From the NCBI GenBank assembly GCA_014281115.1, contig JACONQ010000019.1, forward strand, positions 1,836,165 through 1,900,164: DNA of 64,000 bases, in the 5' to 3' direction. The first letter of the stretch is position 1. Each line of letters begins with the position of its first letter. Origin of the DNA: Laburnicola sp. R22_1 (taxonomy: Eukaryota; Ascomycota; Dothideomycetes; Pleosporales; Didymosphaeriaceae). This document shows positions 12,065 through 22,800 of this stretch, piece after piece. A program made the translations under genes and the position numbers. The notes under the pieces were generated by a model. That model saw only the letters and a program-made list of their open reading frames with translations. It was not told the DNA's origin and made no database searches.

Positions 12065-12214
12065 AGATAATAGCAGGGTATCGTTTGGGGGATAAATTCA
12101 TGTACGGCATCCGATTGTACGGAAAAATAGGTGGGGTCAAATGACGCGCAGGAAGCGATTACCTAACAAGCGCCCAGGTCACATGGTGAGCGGGAATTTA
12201 CGAAACCACCGATA

Positions 12215-12839
12215 CTACGCTAAGCTTAACCACTCTCCAGCCTACTACGCTGCTATGATCCTCTATCCCTACTACAAAACATACTGTGACATCGCCTAGA
12301 GCAACAAACCTAGGTGGCTTGAGGAGAACAACCGCGCGTTTCGCGCGCTTTGGGCGGAGTACAACACCTCACCGCCCGTACGTCGGCGCCCCGCGGTGCT
12401 CCCCAACGATATGGACGACGCGATCGAGAGCCTTATCAATCCTAACGCGACTGGCAATATTAATATCGAGCCAGATGAGTATGAGCGATGGCGGAGAAGC
12501 GAGCCGCGCGCTGAGAAAGGTACTAAGTATGCAAACAACCCTATAAAATATTAGGTAACGTTGCGCGATCGATACCCTACCCTCAGCAAGCTTGCACTTG
12601 ACGTACTCTCTATTCCAGCATCAAGCTGTGAGTGTGAGCGCATGTTTAGTGAGCTTGGCGATCTTCTTGAGCCTCGGCGACGCTCTATGGGACCTCATTT
12701 ATTGGCGGCTATACAATGCGTACGACGTTGGTAGAAAGCGGGTTTAGGCAGCAACAACCAGCTTAAGGAGGTACTAATAAGCACTGCAGAGATGGACTTG
12801 CTATACAGCATGTGCAGCGAGGATTCAGGCAGTGAGTAG
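12215..12839 (+). pseudogene. hAT transposase, C-terminal part with dimerisation domain
   Basis: Continues the frame left at 8991. It contains the hAT C-terminal dimerisation signature: YPTLSKLALDVLSIP, then SSCECERMFSELGDLLEPRR. Stops at 12298-12300, 12553-12555 and 12732-12734 interrupt it, and the probable native end is TAG 12837-12839. This half has far fewer mutations than the N-terminal half, so RIP did not act evenly over the element. Confidence 0.85.
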
Positions 12840-13138
12840 TTGCTATACAGGGCGGTCAAACTTACATAGTACAATTAAGCCGTTTATCAAGCTCCAATCC
12901 AAGCTACCAAAAAAAAAGCTTGTTAGGCCTAACAAGCCAAGCCTCATGACTCCAAAACAAGCCTCAAGCCAAGTCGAAGGCCACGGCTTGTTTGGCTTGA
13001 TTGTTGGCATGTCTGTGGCTTAGATTCTAATGTCGGCATTCCTGGTCTCTAGCTATCCCGTTCCCGGCTTTCCGTACAGTCACGGGGTTTTATTGCTTGG
13101 CCTTAAATAAATGCTAGTAAATACGTGATATGAAAAAG

Positions 13139-13145
13139 TATATAA
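13139..13145 (+). promoter_or_regulatory. TATA-like box of the AA11-like fragment
   Basis: TATATAA 38 bp upstream of ATG 13183. The position is short for a fungal TATA-to-ATG distance but possible. Confidence 0.35.
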
Positions 13146-13182
13146 TTCCGCCTGTCCGAAGTATGCCTATGGAAATGTAAAA

Positions 13183-13434
13183 ATGAGTTTCAACATTTTC
13201 TTTAATCTGTATTTTTCGTTCATTGTAAGTGCCCACGTCTTTATGGGCAATCCCGCTCCTCTACAATGGAACATCGAAATCGACAAGCTAGTGATGCCGA
13301 TGAACGGTGACCCAAATCACCACGGGCCGGCATGGGGACAGCAGCTATTTCCTTGCAAAGGCCATCATCATACTGCTTCCTCTGCACAGCCTCAAACAAC
13401 CTGGCATACGGTAACTAATGTAACTTTCCAGTAG
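13183..13434 (+). pseudogene. secreted AA11-like lytic polysaccharide monooxygenase, N-terminal fragment
   Basis: 83 codons. Residues 1-17 form a hydrophobic signal peptide, and cleavage after Ala17 would expose His18 as the new N-terminus (HVFMGNPAPLQW). Residues about 57-62 give FPCKGH. A free N-terminal histidine followed by xxMxxPxP and a downstream FPCKG is the hallmark of copper-dependent AA11-type LPMOs, which use a histidine brace to oxidise chitin. The frame ends at TAG 13432-13434, before the second copper histidine and the rest of the domain. I found no continuation downstream within 600 bp. Most likely a truncated gene; a misassembled or unusual intron is the alternative. Confidence 0.5.
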
Positions 13435-14030
13435 GTTCCCTTTTGTTCTTAGAGAATGGCCTCTAATCCATTCGGAGACTCTTTGACTCGACCAATAACC
13501 CCCTGCGTAGCGGAAACCCCTGCATCCCGGAAGGGAACACAGGTACTTTAACTTCCAATCAACCTACAGCCCGCCTATAGTTGTCTTTTCCATTAAGTCA
13601 ATAGTAGATTGAAATAAGGCACATTACAGCGCTAACTTAGATGGTTTAACGCAGGCAGAGGCGACGTGGTTTGGTAAGGTATTGCAGTCCAGACCTGCCC
13701 TTAGTCTGATCTCAAATAGCCACGTGGAATCAGCGGACATTCAAAAGCGGGACCCAGAAGACTACAAGGACAAACCGCTCCACTTCTTTGTTTGATGGAA
13801 TTTAAGAGCGCCACCCTGCCAGAATCAACCGCGGATAGCCGCGGAATCGAAGCTGCATTCGTTACCTCTTTCGCAACAGCGGCGTAAACTTCCACTCGTA
13901 CCGTGTCTTTTACCTCTCGTCCATGTCCTGGTGACCAGACGATCGAGCGCACCGGTGCGATCCGAGCCGGCTGCTATCCGTCACTGATTGGTTGTGCAGC
14001 AATTCTGAGATGAATCCTTTCCCTCGGCGC
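13435..14030. other. intergenic, nothing recognised
   Basis: No convincing open frame in either direction and no repeat that recurs elsewhere in the window. Confidence 0.5.
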
Positions 14031-14031
14031 T

Positions 14032-14039
14032 TATATAGG
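14032..14039 (+). promoter_or_regulatory. TATA-like box of the 207-aa gene
   Basis: TATATAGG lies 92 bp upstream of ATG 14131, a normal distance for a filamentous-fungal promoter. Confidence 0.45.
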
Positions 14040-14130
14040 ATCCGCAGGAAGGCCCTCGTAGCGTCCGTGTTCGATCTTGTTTTCTTGCAGCCAACCCAAT
14101 TTTCACATAGCACCTTGCTGACTTTGCATC

Positions 14131-14754
14131 ATGACCGACGGACCTACAGACCTTGCTGCGGGCGGTGGCGTGTGGCCCTGCCTGGGCAGGCTGGTCTACG
14201 ATCTGCAGACCGTAATGGTATTCTGGGAATGCACGTGGCATTCCGAGCAGGAATACCAAACGCTGCGCGGGATTGGACACGCTGGATGGATCGTCTGGCG
14301 CGAGGGACAGGACAAACTTCTCATAGCATGGGAACCTACTTTCGAGAGCATGCTGGCCCAGCCTCCTTCGGAGGCGCTGCCGCTGGAACCCGCCGTCGAG
14401 GTCAGGGAAAATCGACCTGGCCTGCTTGGATATGTCGCGGCCAAGCACCTGCCAACCGGAGGCGGTCCACGGCTGGCCTTCCTAGCGTTCTGGAGGATAT
14501 CGCCGATGTCAAATTCATCTTTCCTCCGGTTGAAAGCAACTTTCCATAGCCATCGAGGCTATGTCGTACACACGAAGGAGGACAAGGTTTGGGTGCAATG
14601 GGAACCCACATGGGTGTACTACGAAGATCTTAGCGAAAACAAGAAGGATTTTTACTTTCAAATGAAGGACGATCCCGAGGCGCTCTTGCAGCACTTTCAC
14701 AAAACTGTCGTCTGTTATTCTTCACCCTTGACGGTGAAGAAGAGGCTGGTATAG
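14131..14754 (+). CDS. uncharacterised 207-aa protein with repeated W-E-x-T-W motifs (chromo-like)
   Basis: An intact single-exon frame starting at the first ATG after a TATA box and ending at TAG 14752-14754. Three segments end alike: FWECTW (residues 31-36), IAWEPTF (65-71) and VQWEPTW (155-161). The second and third are preceded by matching stretches, HAGWIVWREGQDKLL (50-64) and HRGYVVHTKEDKVWV (141-155), so they are internal repeats about 90 residues apart. A hydrophobic strand followed by W-E-x-T-W and an acidic helix resembles the end of chromo and chromo-like domains. That is inference from pattern; the usual aromatic cage cannot be assigned. No signal peptide. GC content is normal, so the gene escaped RIP although it lies between transposons. 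An intron between residues 95 and 140 cannot be excluded. Confidence 0.6.
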   Translation: MTDGPTDLAAGGGVWPCLGRLVYDLQTVMVFWECTWHSEQEYQTLRGIGHAGWIVWREGQDKLLIAWEPTFESMLAQPPSEALPLEPAVEVRENRPGLLGYVAAKHLPTGGGPRLAFLAFWRISPMSNSSFLRLKATFHSHRGYVVHTKEDKVWVQWEPTWVYYEDLSENKKDFYFQMKDDPEALLQHFHKTVVCYSSPLTVKKRLV

Positions 14755-15185
14755 AGGCGGGACGTAGAATGTGTCGCTGTACACAAAGCGCTATTGCTGA
14801 ATTTCATTTCATTACGTGATGGAAGTAATTCGATTCATTTCAATGTGAATGCTATTGCACGGACATTCAACGCACCCAGCACCTCGTGGGGGCTGTTGGA
14901 AATCTTTTTACTCGAATCGGAGGTGACGGCGCACAATTACAAACCAGCCGCGCCGCGCGAGGCAGTTTAGCACGGTCATAAGCATTTGGGAGCCAGGCTG
15001 ATTTGGTGCTCGGTTCCTCGAGATTACAGTAGCGTCCCGCATCAGGGCTCAGCCTTGGAGTCGCGGGCACGCTAGCAAGAATGAGGCACGATAAGCAAGA
15101 TGGTTGCGCATTCAGTTCCCCTGGAACTTCTTGCTGACCTGCTGACCTAGCCAGAACGAGGATGTTGCAGTAAGTTTAGGAATTA
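14755..15185. other. intergenic, nothing recognised
   Basis: Between the 207-aa gene and pogo copy 4. No coding signal and no repeat seen. Confidence 0.5.
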
Positions 15186-17303
15186 CCGAGGCTCACCGCG
15201 TAACGAGCCCCCCGGCGTACCGAGCCACCCCACCACGACAACATCTCAACTTCAACACGCGATAACTCCACCACTATGAGCTCGATTGAGGCTGCGCTTG
15301 CAGCTATTGAATCGCTAGAACCTAGAGAACAATTCAGCTATCGACAGATTGCAAAAAGATATGGTTGTGATCGTACAACACTCGCAAGGAGACACCAGCG
15401 CGTCGCAACCTCATGCAATACTAAGGTGGAAAATCAACTAGCTCTCCACCCACAACAGGAACTGGAGCTCCTACGCTATATCGATCGACTTACAAGGCAA
15501 GGCCTACCACCTACACAGGCAATGATACGAAATTTTGGCTCACAGATCGCGAAGAGAGAGCTTGGAGTAAACTGGGTTGATCGCTTCGTCGAGCGATATC
15601 CTGACGAGCTCATCTCAAAATGGACGACGGGCATGGACAACAGTCGCCACAAGGCTGATTTAGGGAGGAAGTACAGCCTCTACTTTAACCTCCTACGCGA
15701 GAAAATTGAGCAGTATCACGTTGAGCCGCGTCACACATACAATATGGATGAGAAAGGCTTTATGCTTCGAGTTATAGGTCGCTCAAAGAGGATTTTTAGC
15801 AGGGCCTTGTATGAGGATGGAAAGAGGAGGAGTACTATCCAGGATGGCTCTCGAGAGTGGATAACACTGCTGGCCTGCATCTGCGCTGATGGATCTTACC
15901 TCGATCCTGCTCTTATCTATCAGTCAACCTCAGGATCGATACAGGACTCCTGGCTACAGGCCCTTAATTATGAAACTCATCAGATTCGAATCTCCTCATC
16001 ACCTTCTGGCTGGACGAACAACGATATCGGTCTCGCGTGGCTCAAGCAGGTGTTTGATCGCAGTACTAAGGCGAAGGCTCGATCCTCCTATCGATTGCTC
16101 ATCCTTGATGGCCATGGATCTTATCTCACAATGGATTTTATTGAGTACTGCGATCAAAACAAGATCCTCCTCGCGATTTATCCTTCTCACTCAGCCTATA
16201 CGCTACAGCCCCTCAACGTCTGTATGTTTAAGCCTCTCTTAACAGCGTACTCAAATAAGATCTCAGCCTTTATGGAGAGGAGCTAAGGCCTCACCTTAAT
16301 GAGCAAGAGGGATTTCTTCCTATTGTTCTATCGAGCTTGGCAGGCCTCCTTTAAGGAAGCAACTATCCTTAAGGCCTTTGAGGCTACAGGCCTCTCACCC
16401 TTTAATCCTAAGGTTATATTAAAGAGGTTTAATACCAACTTAAGTTCCTTAAGCGATAGCGAGTCCTCAGCCTTAAGTGCCTTAAACTGGAGGAAGACTA
16501 AAGGCCTACTACGTCAGGTAGTGAAGGATCGAGGTGATAGACGAGCTCAGAAGCTGAGCTAGGCTTCCCACCAAATCTTAACTTAAAAGACCCTCCTTAA
16601 GTATGAAGTTAAGGGCCTACGCGAGGCTTTGATTAATAAGAGGACGCGTAGGAAGCGAGGCAAGCCTCTCCTCCTTGAGGAGCCTGAGGAGTATTAAGGT
16701 GGAGCTGTATTCTGGTCTCTAAGGAAGGTGAGGGAGGCACGTGATCGACGGCAGCTTAAGGAGCGCGAGGAGGAGCAGGTACAACACCAAAAAGCTGAGA
16801 CAAACAGGCTTCGTGAGGAGGCAAGGCAGGCCAAGGCAAGAGAGAAGGAGATGAAGCGTCAGGCAAGGGCTACAACCAGGCTGGTGAGGGAGAAGGAGAA
16901 GGCTGAGAAGGCTGCTGAACAGGCCTCTAGGGCAGCTGCTCGCAGGACTTATCAACGACTCAAACAAGCTCTTAAAACCTCCCAAAAGAATAAGAAGCGC
17001 AGCCTTAAGACTCCTATAGGAGCTACTCAAAAAAAGAGCTCTATTGCGAGGCCTATAGCTATTAGAGAGCCTCAAGGTGCTGTTGCAGGCGCGCCAGCTC
17101 TTAGGTCACGACGTAGCCGCAACATTACACCTTCTACACGATATCAATAGTTATATATATCAATTAAAGCCTATAGATATCACCACTAGAAAATATCGCG
17201 ATAATAGCTATTGTGTGAGGATCTACAGCCTTAAGTTGTAGGGCTATTTTGGTGTTCAAGGTGGCTCGTTACGCCGGGGGGCTCGTTACGCCGTGAGCCT
17301 CGA
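15186..17303 (+). mobile_element. pogo/Fot1-type DNA transposon, copy 4 (2118 bp), youngest-looking pogo copy
   Basis: Terminal inverted repeats of about 44 bp begin CCGAGGCTCACCGCGTAAC (left) and TCGAGGCTCACGGCGTAAC (right, inverted). TA flanks at 15184-15185 and 17304-17305. It sits directly against the remains of pogo copy 5. Confidence 0.92.
15276..17150 (+). pseudogene. pogo/Fot1 transposase of copy 4, 625 codons with four internal stops
   Basis: One frame runs from ATG 15276 to TAG 17148-17150. The first 336 codons are open and hold the N-terminal helix-turn-helix (EQFSYRQIAKRYGCDRTTLA), the CENP-B-like region (WVDRFVERYPDELISK) and the DDE_1 core. Stops lie at 16284-16286, 16560-16562, 16584-16586 and 16695-16697, all TAA or TAG. 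The first and second catalytic residues are intact (YNMDEKGF, LILDGHGSY). The third is Asn (LQPLNVCMF) where copy 1 has Asp, which a single G-to-A change explains. The C-terminus is a long charged coiled coil. No indels. Inactive but recently so. Confidence 0.92.
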
Positions 17304-17305
17304 TA

Positions 17306-18334
17306 TAATACTCCTCTTGCTGCTGCAAGTTAAGAGGTTTGCCACGCTTCTTATGCTTCTTCTTAGCAGTAAGCGCCTCTCTTAGCCTGTTGTTCTCATG
17401 GTATAGTAGCTCGTTTTGGACCTAAAGTTAGTAGAGAGAGAGACTTAGCTGCTTTAACTCCTTTGCGCCTTTATCTTTTACAGCAGAGCGTATAAGACAG
17501 TCTATCTGACGCTAGTCGCTCTCCTTAAGAGCTAAATGACCTGCTTTATCTTTATTCTGCTCCTTAGACTCCTCCTAGGTGAAGCGTTTAAGTATAACCT
17601 CTAGGTCTATAGGCCATATACTAGTAGCTTCAAACAACTTGAGGATAGTCTCTGTCTTAAAGGAGGACTCCCACACTCTCTAGAACAGTGGGAAGAAGTC
17701 TCCCTTCTTAACTAGTACTAGCCCTTAGCTCCTCTGGAGGTGGGTGGACAGCTCCTTAGAGTAGGCGGTGGAGAGAGGTTTAAATAGGACTACGTTAAGA
17801 GGTTAAAGCGTATATGTGGAGTGAGGGGGAAACACAGCTAGGAGTATGCGATAGGAGTTGCAGTAGTTAATAAAATCTTGCGTTAAGTAGCTCCTATAGC
17901 TGTTAAGGATAAGGAGTTACTATGCTTGTCGCGCTTTCTGCTTTGTACAGCGATTAAAGACCTGTTTAAGCTATGCTAACCTAATATTGTTGTTACTCTA
18001 ACCTAAGGAAGATAAAGCCATAAAGATCTTGTGTTTCCTAGCTTTAATATTAGCTACCCAGCTTAATTGCAGTGTCCCTAATAAAACCGCATAGATAAGA
18101 CCTAGTAGCAGAGCCTCCCTATTAGCGCAGATAGCTGCTAAGAGCTGCTAAGAGGGTGATCTATTCACAAGAGCCATCTTAGAGTGCCGCCTACACCTCT
18201 TTTTGCTCCCACATCTAACAACTAAACACTTGTTTTAAGCGTCCTGTTATACCTATTATAAAGCCCTTCTTATCCATATTATAGGTGTGGCGCGGCTGTA
18301 CGTTGTACTGCTTTATCTTCTAATATAGCAAGTT
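17306..18334 (-). pseudogene. pogo copy 5 transposase, C-terminal part
   Basis: Decayed minus-strand coding sequence. Recognisable pieces are YNMDKKGF near 18265-18290 (first catalytic Asp), the second core region near 17900 and the basic tail near 17330-17380. At 18330-18334 it meets the AAGTT target duplication of the Copia insertion. Joining it to 34786-35200 restores an uninterrupted frame through the junction. Confidence 0.78.
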
Positions 18335-18515
18335 TGTAGCCACGTGACTTACGTTAGAGGTGGTGTGTGTAGAAGGTTCCATTCAGGTGCACAGACTACT
18401 ACCCTCAAGATAAAGCTCTCGCCCTCTCCTTTCTTCCTTAGTAGACTTCTTACTCCACTCTCTTTTCTGCAAATAGCAATACAGCTTGTTGTCCTCATAT
18501 GCCTGCCCGCCCACA
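18335..18515 (+). repeat. 5' LTR of outer Copia
   Basis: 181 bp, TG...CA ends. Near-identical to the 34605-34785 copy and to the inverted copies at 26612-26794 and 31777-31957. Confidence 0.93.
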
Positions 18516-18720
18516 GTTATGAGCCCGGCTGTCGACTTTGACCACTGCAGCTGCTGAGCACCTGGCTATCGACTTTAATCGCTGTTGCTACTGCACGTAC
18601 TGACGAGCTGCTGAGGAGCTGTTGACAAGCTGTCAACAGAGCTACGTTACCAAGCTACCTTACCGAGCCTCAAGCACGCGTTCCGTACCGAAGAGCCCCT
18701 CTAGGAGCCGATAGAGCAAG

Positions 18721-19719
18721 ATGCCTACGACTGAGCTAGATGGACTGGTTACAAGGACGATGGTTATACTTGAGAAGCTGGCAGACTGGGAAGAATGGAT
18801 CTTCCTACGTAAGAATAGCGCGAATCGAAATCACCTCTGGCCTATAGTTAACCCGGATTTTGACGAGGCGGCACTTGAACAGCTTGAGGAGCCAGTGCCT
18901 GTGATACTAGAGCACTACTATAAGGGGACAGAGTAGGATACTAGCGTCGTGCTGAAAGACATGACGACCGAGGAGTTCCAGCGATACTAGCAGGCGGAGA
19001 GAGGCTATAATCGAGCCTTGGCTAGATATATAATTAAGAGGAAAGCGTTGGACGACTTTACCTAGGAGATTGGCAGAATGATTAGCTGTTGCCATATACA
19101 TCTGATCCAGAGCGACGATACAGCGTACGCTCGATTAAAGAGGCTTAAGAAGCACCTCTGCCTATTAACAGCTAAGAGGGAGCTGCAGCTTCTAGCAAAG
19201 TATCGGCAATTGCAGAGCCGACCCCGCAACAATATTAATACCTGGCTAGATGAGTGGCTACATGTTGTACGTCTGTGCGAGGCAGCGAACCTACCCAACG
19301 TGACATCGCCGCGAGCACAGCGCGATTTTCTACTCGCAGTTAAAGGACTTGACGACATATAGGCAACTACTTAGCAAGCCAATCTATTTGAAGCACAGAT
19401 CCAGGGACAGGCTGTTAAGAGCATACACAACCTTATCGCTCAATTCACCATGTACTGGCGTTTGACAAGACTAGTAGCGTTATTGCTCAGCACCTTTGCC
19501 ACACTAGGCATTAGCACTAATAAGCTACAGGCAATAGAGAAGAAAGAAAAGACTTAAGATAAGAAGCCTAAGTGTATATATGGTCTTAATTATTGATTTA
19601 AGGACTGCTGGTATCTAGGAGTGAAGGGCAAGCCTTAAGGATGGATACCTAAACCTGAGATACAAGAACGATTTAATAAGGCTATAGCAAGCCGATTATT
19701 ATTTGGAGGAGCTATAAAG
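18721..19719 (+). pseudogene. outer Copia gag
   Basis: One frame from ATG 18721 with many TAG/TAA stops. The longest open pieces are 18721-18936 and 19078-19362 (LKRLKKHLCLLTAKRELQ, then NINTWLDEWLHVVRLC). Near 19570 a zinc-knuckle remnant (KCIYGLNY-FKDCWYL) remains, with its second cysteine changed to tyrosine, a G-to-A type change. The frame is cut by the LINE and resumes at 25510 as IKAALKANRS. Confidence 0.82.
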
Positions 19720-19899
19720 ATAGATAGATAGAATTGATTTACGTCCAGTAGACTTGGCTGAGAGCCTTTATCTACATAGGCCTCCCGTGGGGCATGGGGG
19801 ACGCGTCTCTCCCCGTAAGGGGGAGATAGGTCGTGCAATAGCTGCTCTATAAAAGCCTGTTAACTCTCCTAAACTCCTCTGTGCGAGTAAAGTAAGAAG

Positions 19900-22800
19900 T
19901 CTAGTCTAGCGCCTATGTGCGCAGGATCTTGTCCCTAAGGGAACGTTATATTTACTTGCTTCTTTAATTAAGCCCTATTAGAGCTGGTTAGCTTAAGAAA
20001 GGCGGCGAAGTTCTCTGGGCAGCTGAGGAGCTGCCAAAGGTACTTTTGTCCCTCGCGGGCGTTCGTTGGAGGCCCGCTGGGTCGCTGGGGCCAGCTGGCA
20101 AAGCATCTTCGTGCTTTCTGGCAGTGGACTAGATAGCTAGGGGCCTTTTCTTTTCCGCATGCGTAGGTAAGGGTTGCGTCCTTATATTTAAATTTCTTGT
20201 AATACTAGGCATAGTTACTGTGCATAGTCCTAGTTAATAAGAGTTTAGCTAAGATTTAACGGCTAAGGCTAAGCTCCGCTAGTGTAGCTGTGCTTGTGTA
20301 GTATAGGCCCTACTAATTGTACTATGTAGAGAGCTTTGTCTTATATTGTCTCTACTATTCTATTTCCGCAAGGCGGTAATTAATCCGGGCGTCTAACTGT
20401 AGCCCTGTGATCGTGGGCTTAGCAGCTTATAGTTCTAAAGGGTGAGAGCTGTGAGCCTCTAAGTCCGCTAGGCGATCCGCCTTTTTATTTCCTTGTATGC
20501 CTATATATCCTAGGGACTAGCGTACTTAGACGCCTAACGTCTTTATAACCTGTTAGTATTGGAGGAAGGCCTACTAAAAAGAGGGTGGTGCGTTCCCTCG
20601 TAGGCACCATATAACTAACGTGCTATTAATACATATCTAGATTTGTTGTATATGGAGGGCCGGATTGCGCATAACATGCTCTAGCCCTCGCTATGCCCCT
20701 ATAGCTTCTGCGTCGAACATATAGGAGCGTGCATTAAGTGAGCCTCTGTCTAGGCCAACTTCCTATCTGCCTTAGTATACAGCGTAGCTGTACGTAATAT
20801 GCTTGATCCCTTTAAGGCTCTGCTCCAAGCTGTTAGAGAAAACCGTGACTTTGTCCTATAGGAGGTGTGCCTACTATTCTTTAAAAGCCTTAGCCGCTTC
20901 TTTCTTCTTTACCCCCCCTATTGGATCTGTCTAATAGTCAGGCGAGTAGTAAGGTTTTATAAGGACCGGTCTTAGGACTAGGTTAAGAAGTGAGCCAACG
21001 CGCTCAATAATAGTCCTGGGTTGCTGTGGGCTTCCCGCGCCTCTGCTTTCGCTGGATTTGTGGGGTCTGTGCCTGCTTAGTGAGGGGGTGTCTATTGTCT
21101 ATTGTTTGCAGGTGTACGGCAAACCTGAGCTTTGCGTTTTCAAGGGCAACTAGGCCTAAGGGCAGACTGGCATCCCTAAATAGTGTGGCTGTGGGTGTAG
21201 TCCTGTATACGGGTAGGACGCCTTATGCGGCAAGGGCTAGCGTCTTGTGGATAATATTAACGTGGTCTCTAAGCCTAGCGCTAACCTTGTTGGCCTAAGC
21301 CTGTTGTTGTATACAAGCGGGCTTTATACTACCCTTATACCACGCCTCTGCTCTATAGAGTAGTCGCGGGACGATGCAGGTGATGATGGCCTTGCGCAAT
21401 GAAGCCGCTAGGGGGCCGTAGGTGGTTCGGGCCAAGCTTTAAATATGAAGGGCTACCTTGCGGGCCTTAGCGGCTTGTTTAGCGACATATCGCTTAAATA
21501 TAAGCTTTTAGTTAAACCAGACTCTAAGCTATTAGAGTGCTAGCTGCTATAGCAAGTCCTAATCCTATGTAACTAGGTGGATCGTTAGTGTGTTGTTGAC
21601 TACGCAGGGTGGCGCTGCGGGCCCTCTCTAGCGGGTAAGGTGTATTATTTCTATCTTTTTAGGTGCGAAAGCCACTTAGTTGTTGTCTCCCCACTATATA
21701 ACGTCCCTGATGTTATTCGCGATAAGGAGGTTGCTCTCCTCTGGAGTGTGGGCTGCCCTATAGAGGCAAATATTATTAGCATATTTAAAGCGTAGATTGT
21801 CGCTAGCTTTTATAAGTTTAGCGAGGTATAGCGTGTATAGTACTAGTGAAAGTGGCGAGCCTTGTGGAGTGCTGTATTGTACCAGGTGGGTGGGGGTGAT
21901 TAATTTGCCCAGCCTGACCCTTACCCGCCTTTCTGTGAGAAAACTGTTTGTTAGCTGGAGAGCCTTAGTGGCCCAGTCTTGTGCCTTTATGCGGTGTAGC
22001 AGTTGGTTGACTAGGAGGGCATTAAACGCCCCCTGTACGTCCATAGTGACTATGGTCACGCATTTCTCCTGGGCGAAGGCCCTCTCCACGTCGTGCGTGA
22101 AGGCTGTGACTATGTCTATCGCGGACCTCTTTGGCAGGGCTCCTGTGTGCTGTGAGCTAAGGACCCCTTCTGTTATTACTATCTAGGCTATCTGTCTAGC
22201 AATAATTCGCTTAAATCCTTTGCCAAAGCAAGACAGCAAGGCAATAGGCTGGAACGCCCGTGGGGTGCTCCTATCCTTCTTGCCCACCTTGGGTATTATG
22301 GTTACTTCGGCTAGCTTCCACGCCTGGGGGAAGTAGCTGAGTTGGAGGCACCGGCGGAAGATACCGCAGACGCGCTCCCAAATAGTATGCTAGCATGCTT
22401 TAAGTAGCCTAACTGTGACTCTATCCAGCCCTAGTAAGGTGCTAGTGACACCAATAATATTCCTTTCTACTTTTTTTATTAAGAGGTATGTGTCCTATAG
22501 GAGGGTAGGCCCTTCCTATAGGGATGGAGGTGTAGCTAGGTCGTTATCTGCGTTGAAGCGGCAGAGGATGGCTTAGCAGAGGGCTTTGGCCTTCCTCTTC
22601 TTGTTGTAGATAGGCGTGCTGTTAACAATTAGTAGCGCGTCTGGGCGAGTGGGCTTAAGGCGGTGCTAGCTAATAATTTTATAAAGGTCCTTGTTATCCG
22701 CAATGTTATCTATAGTGTGCCGCTAGTAGGCTCTTTTTGCCTTTTGTACGACTGTGTGGAAGATACGGGTTGCGTTTGTGGGTCCTCGACCTGTGTGTCT

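Larger units (their letters stand above)
8994..12212. mobile_element. Tc1/mariner element (3219 bp) inserted in the hAT transposase, with a second ORF
   Basis: An inverted repeat of about 32 bp beginning GTTTCGTAAATTCCCGC lies at 8999-9030 and, inverted, near 12175-12206. TA flanks the element at 8992-8993 and 12213-12214. Removing the element and one TA restores the hAT frame exactly, which fixes the boundaries. The element carries a plus-strand Tc1/mariner transposase remnant (about 9155-10111) and, converging on it, a minus-strand coding region (12064 down to about 10904). It is larger than a minimal Tc1/mariner element, which usually holds only the transposase. Confidence 0.88.
6960..13020 (+). 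mobile_element. hAT-superfamily DNA transposon, split by a Tc1/mariner insertion
   Basis: The coding frame starts at 7072 and ends near 12839, interrupted by the insertion at 8994-12212. The region 12840-13020 has the AAGCC/GGCTT-rich subterminal repeats often seen next to hAT ends. I could not identify terminal repeats or an 8-bp target duplication, so both limits are approximate. The left end may have been lost where copy 3 of the pogo elements now lies. Confidence 0.7.
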
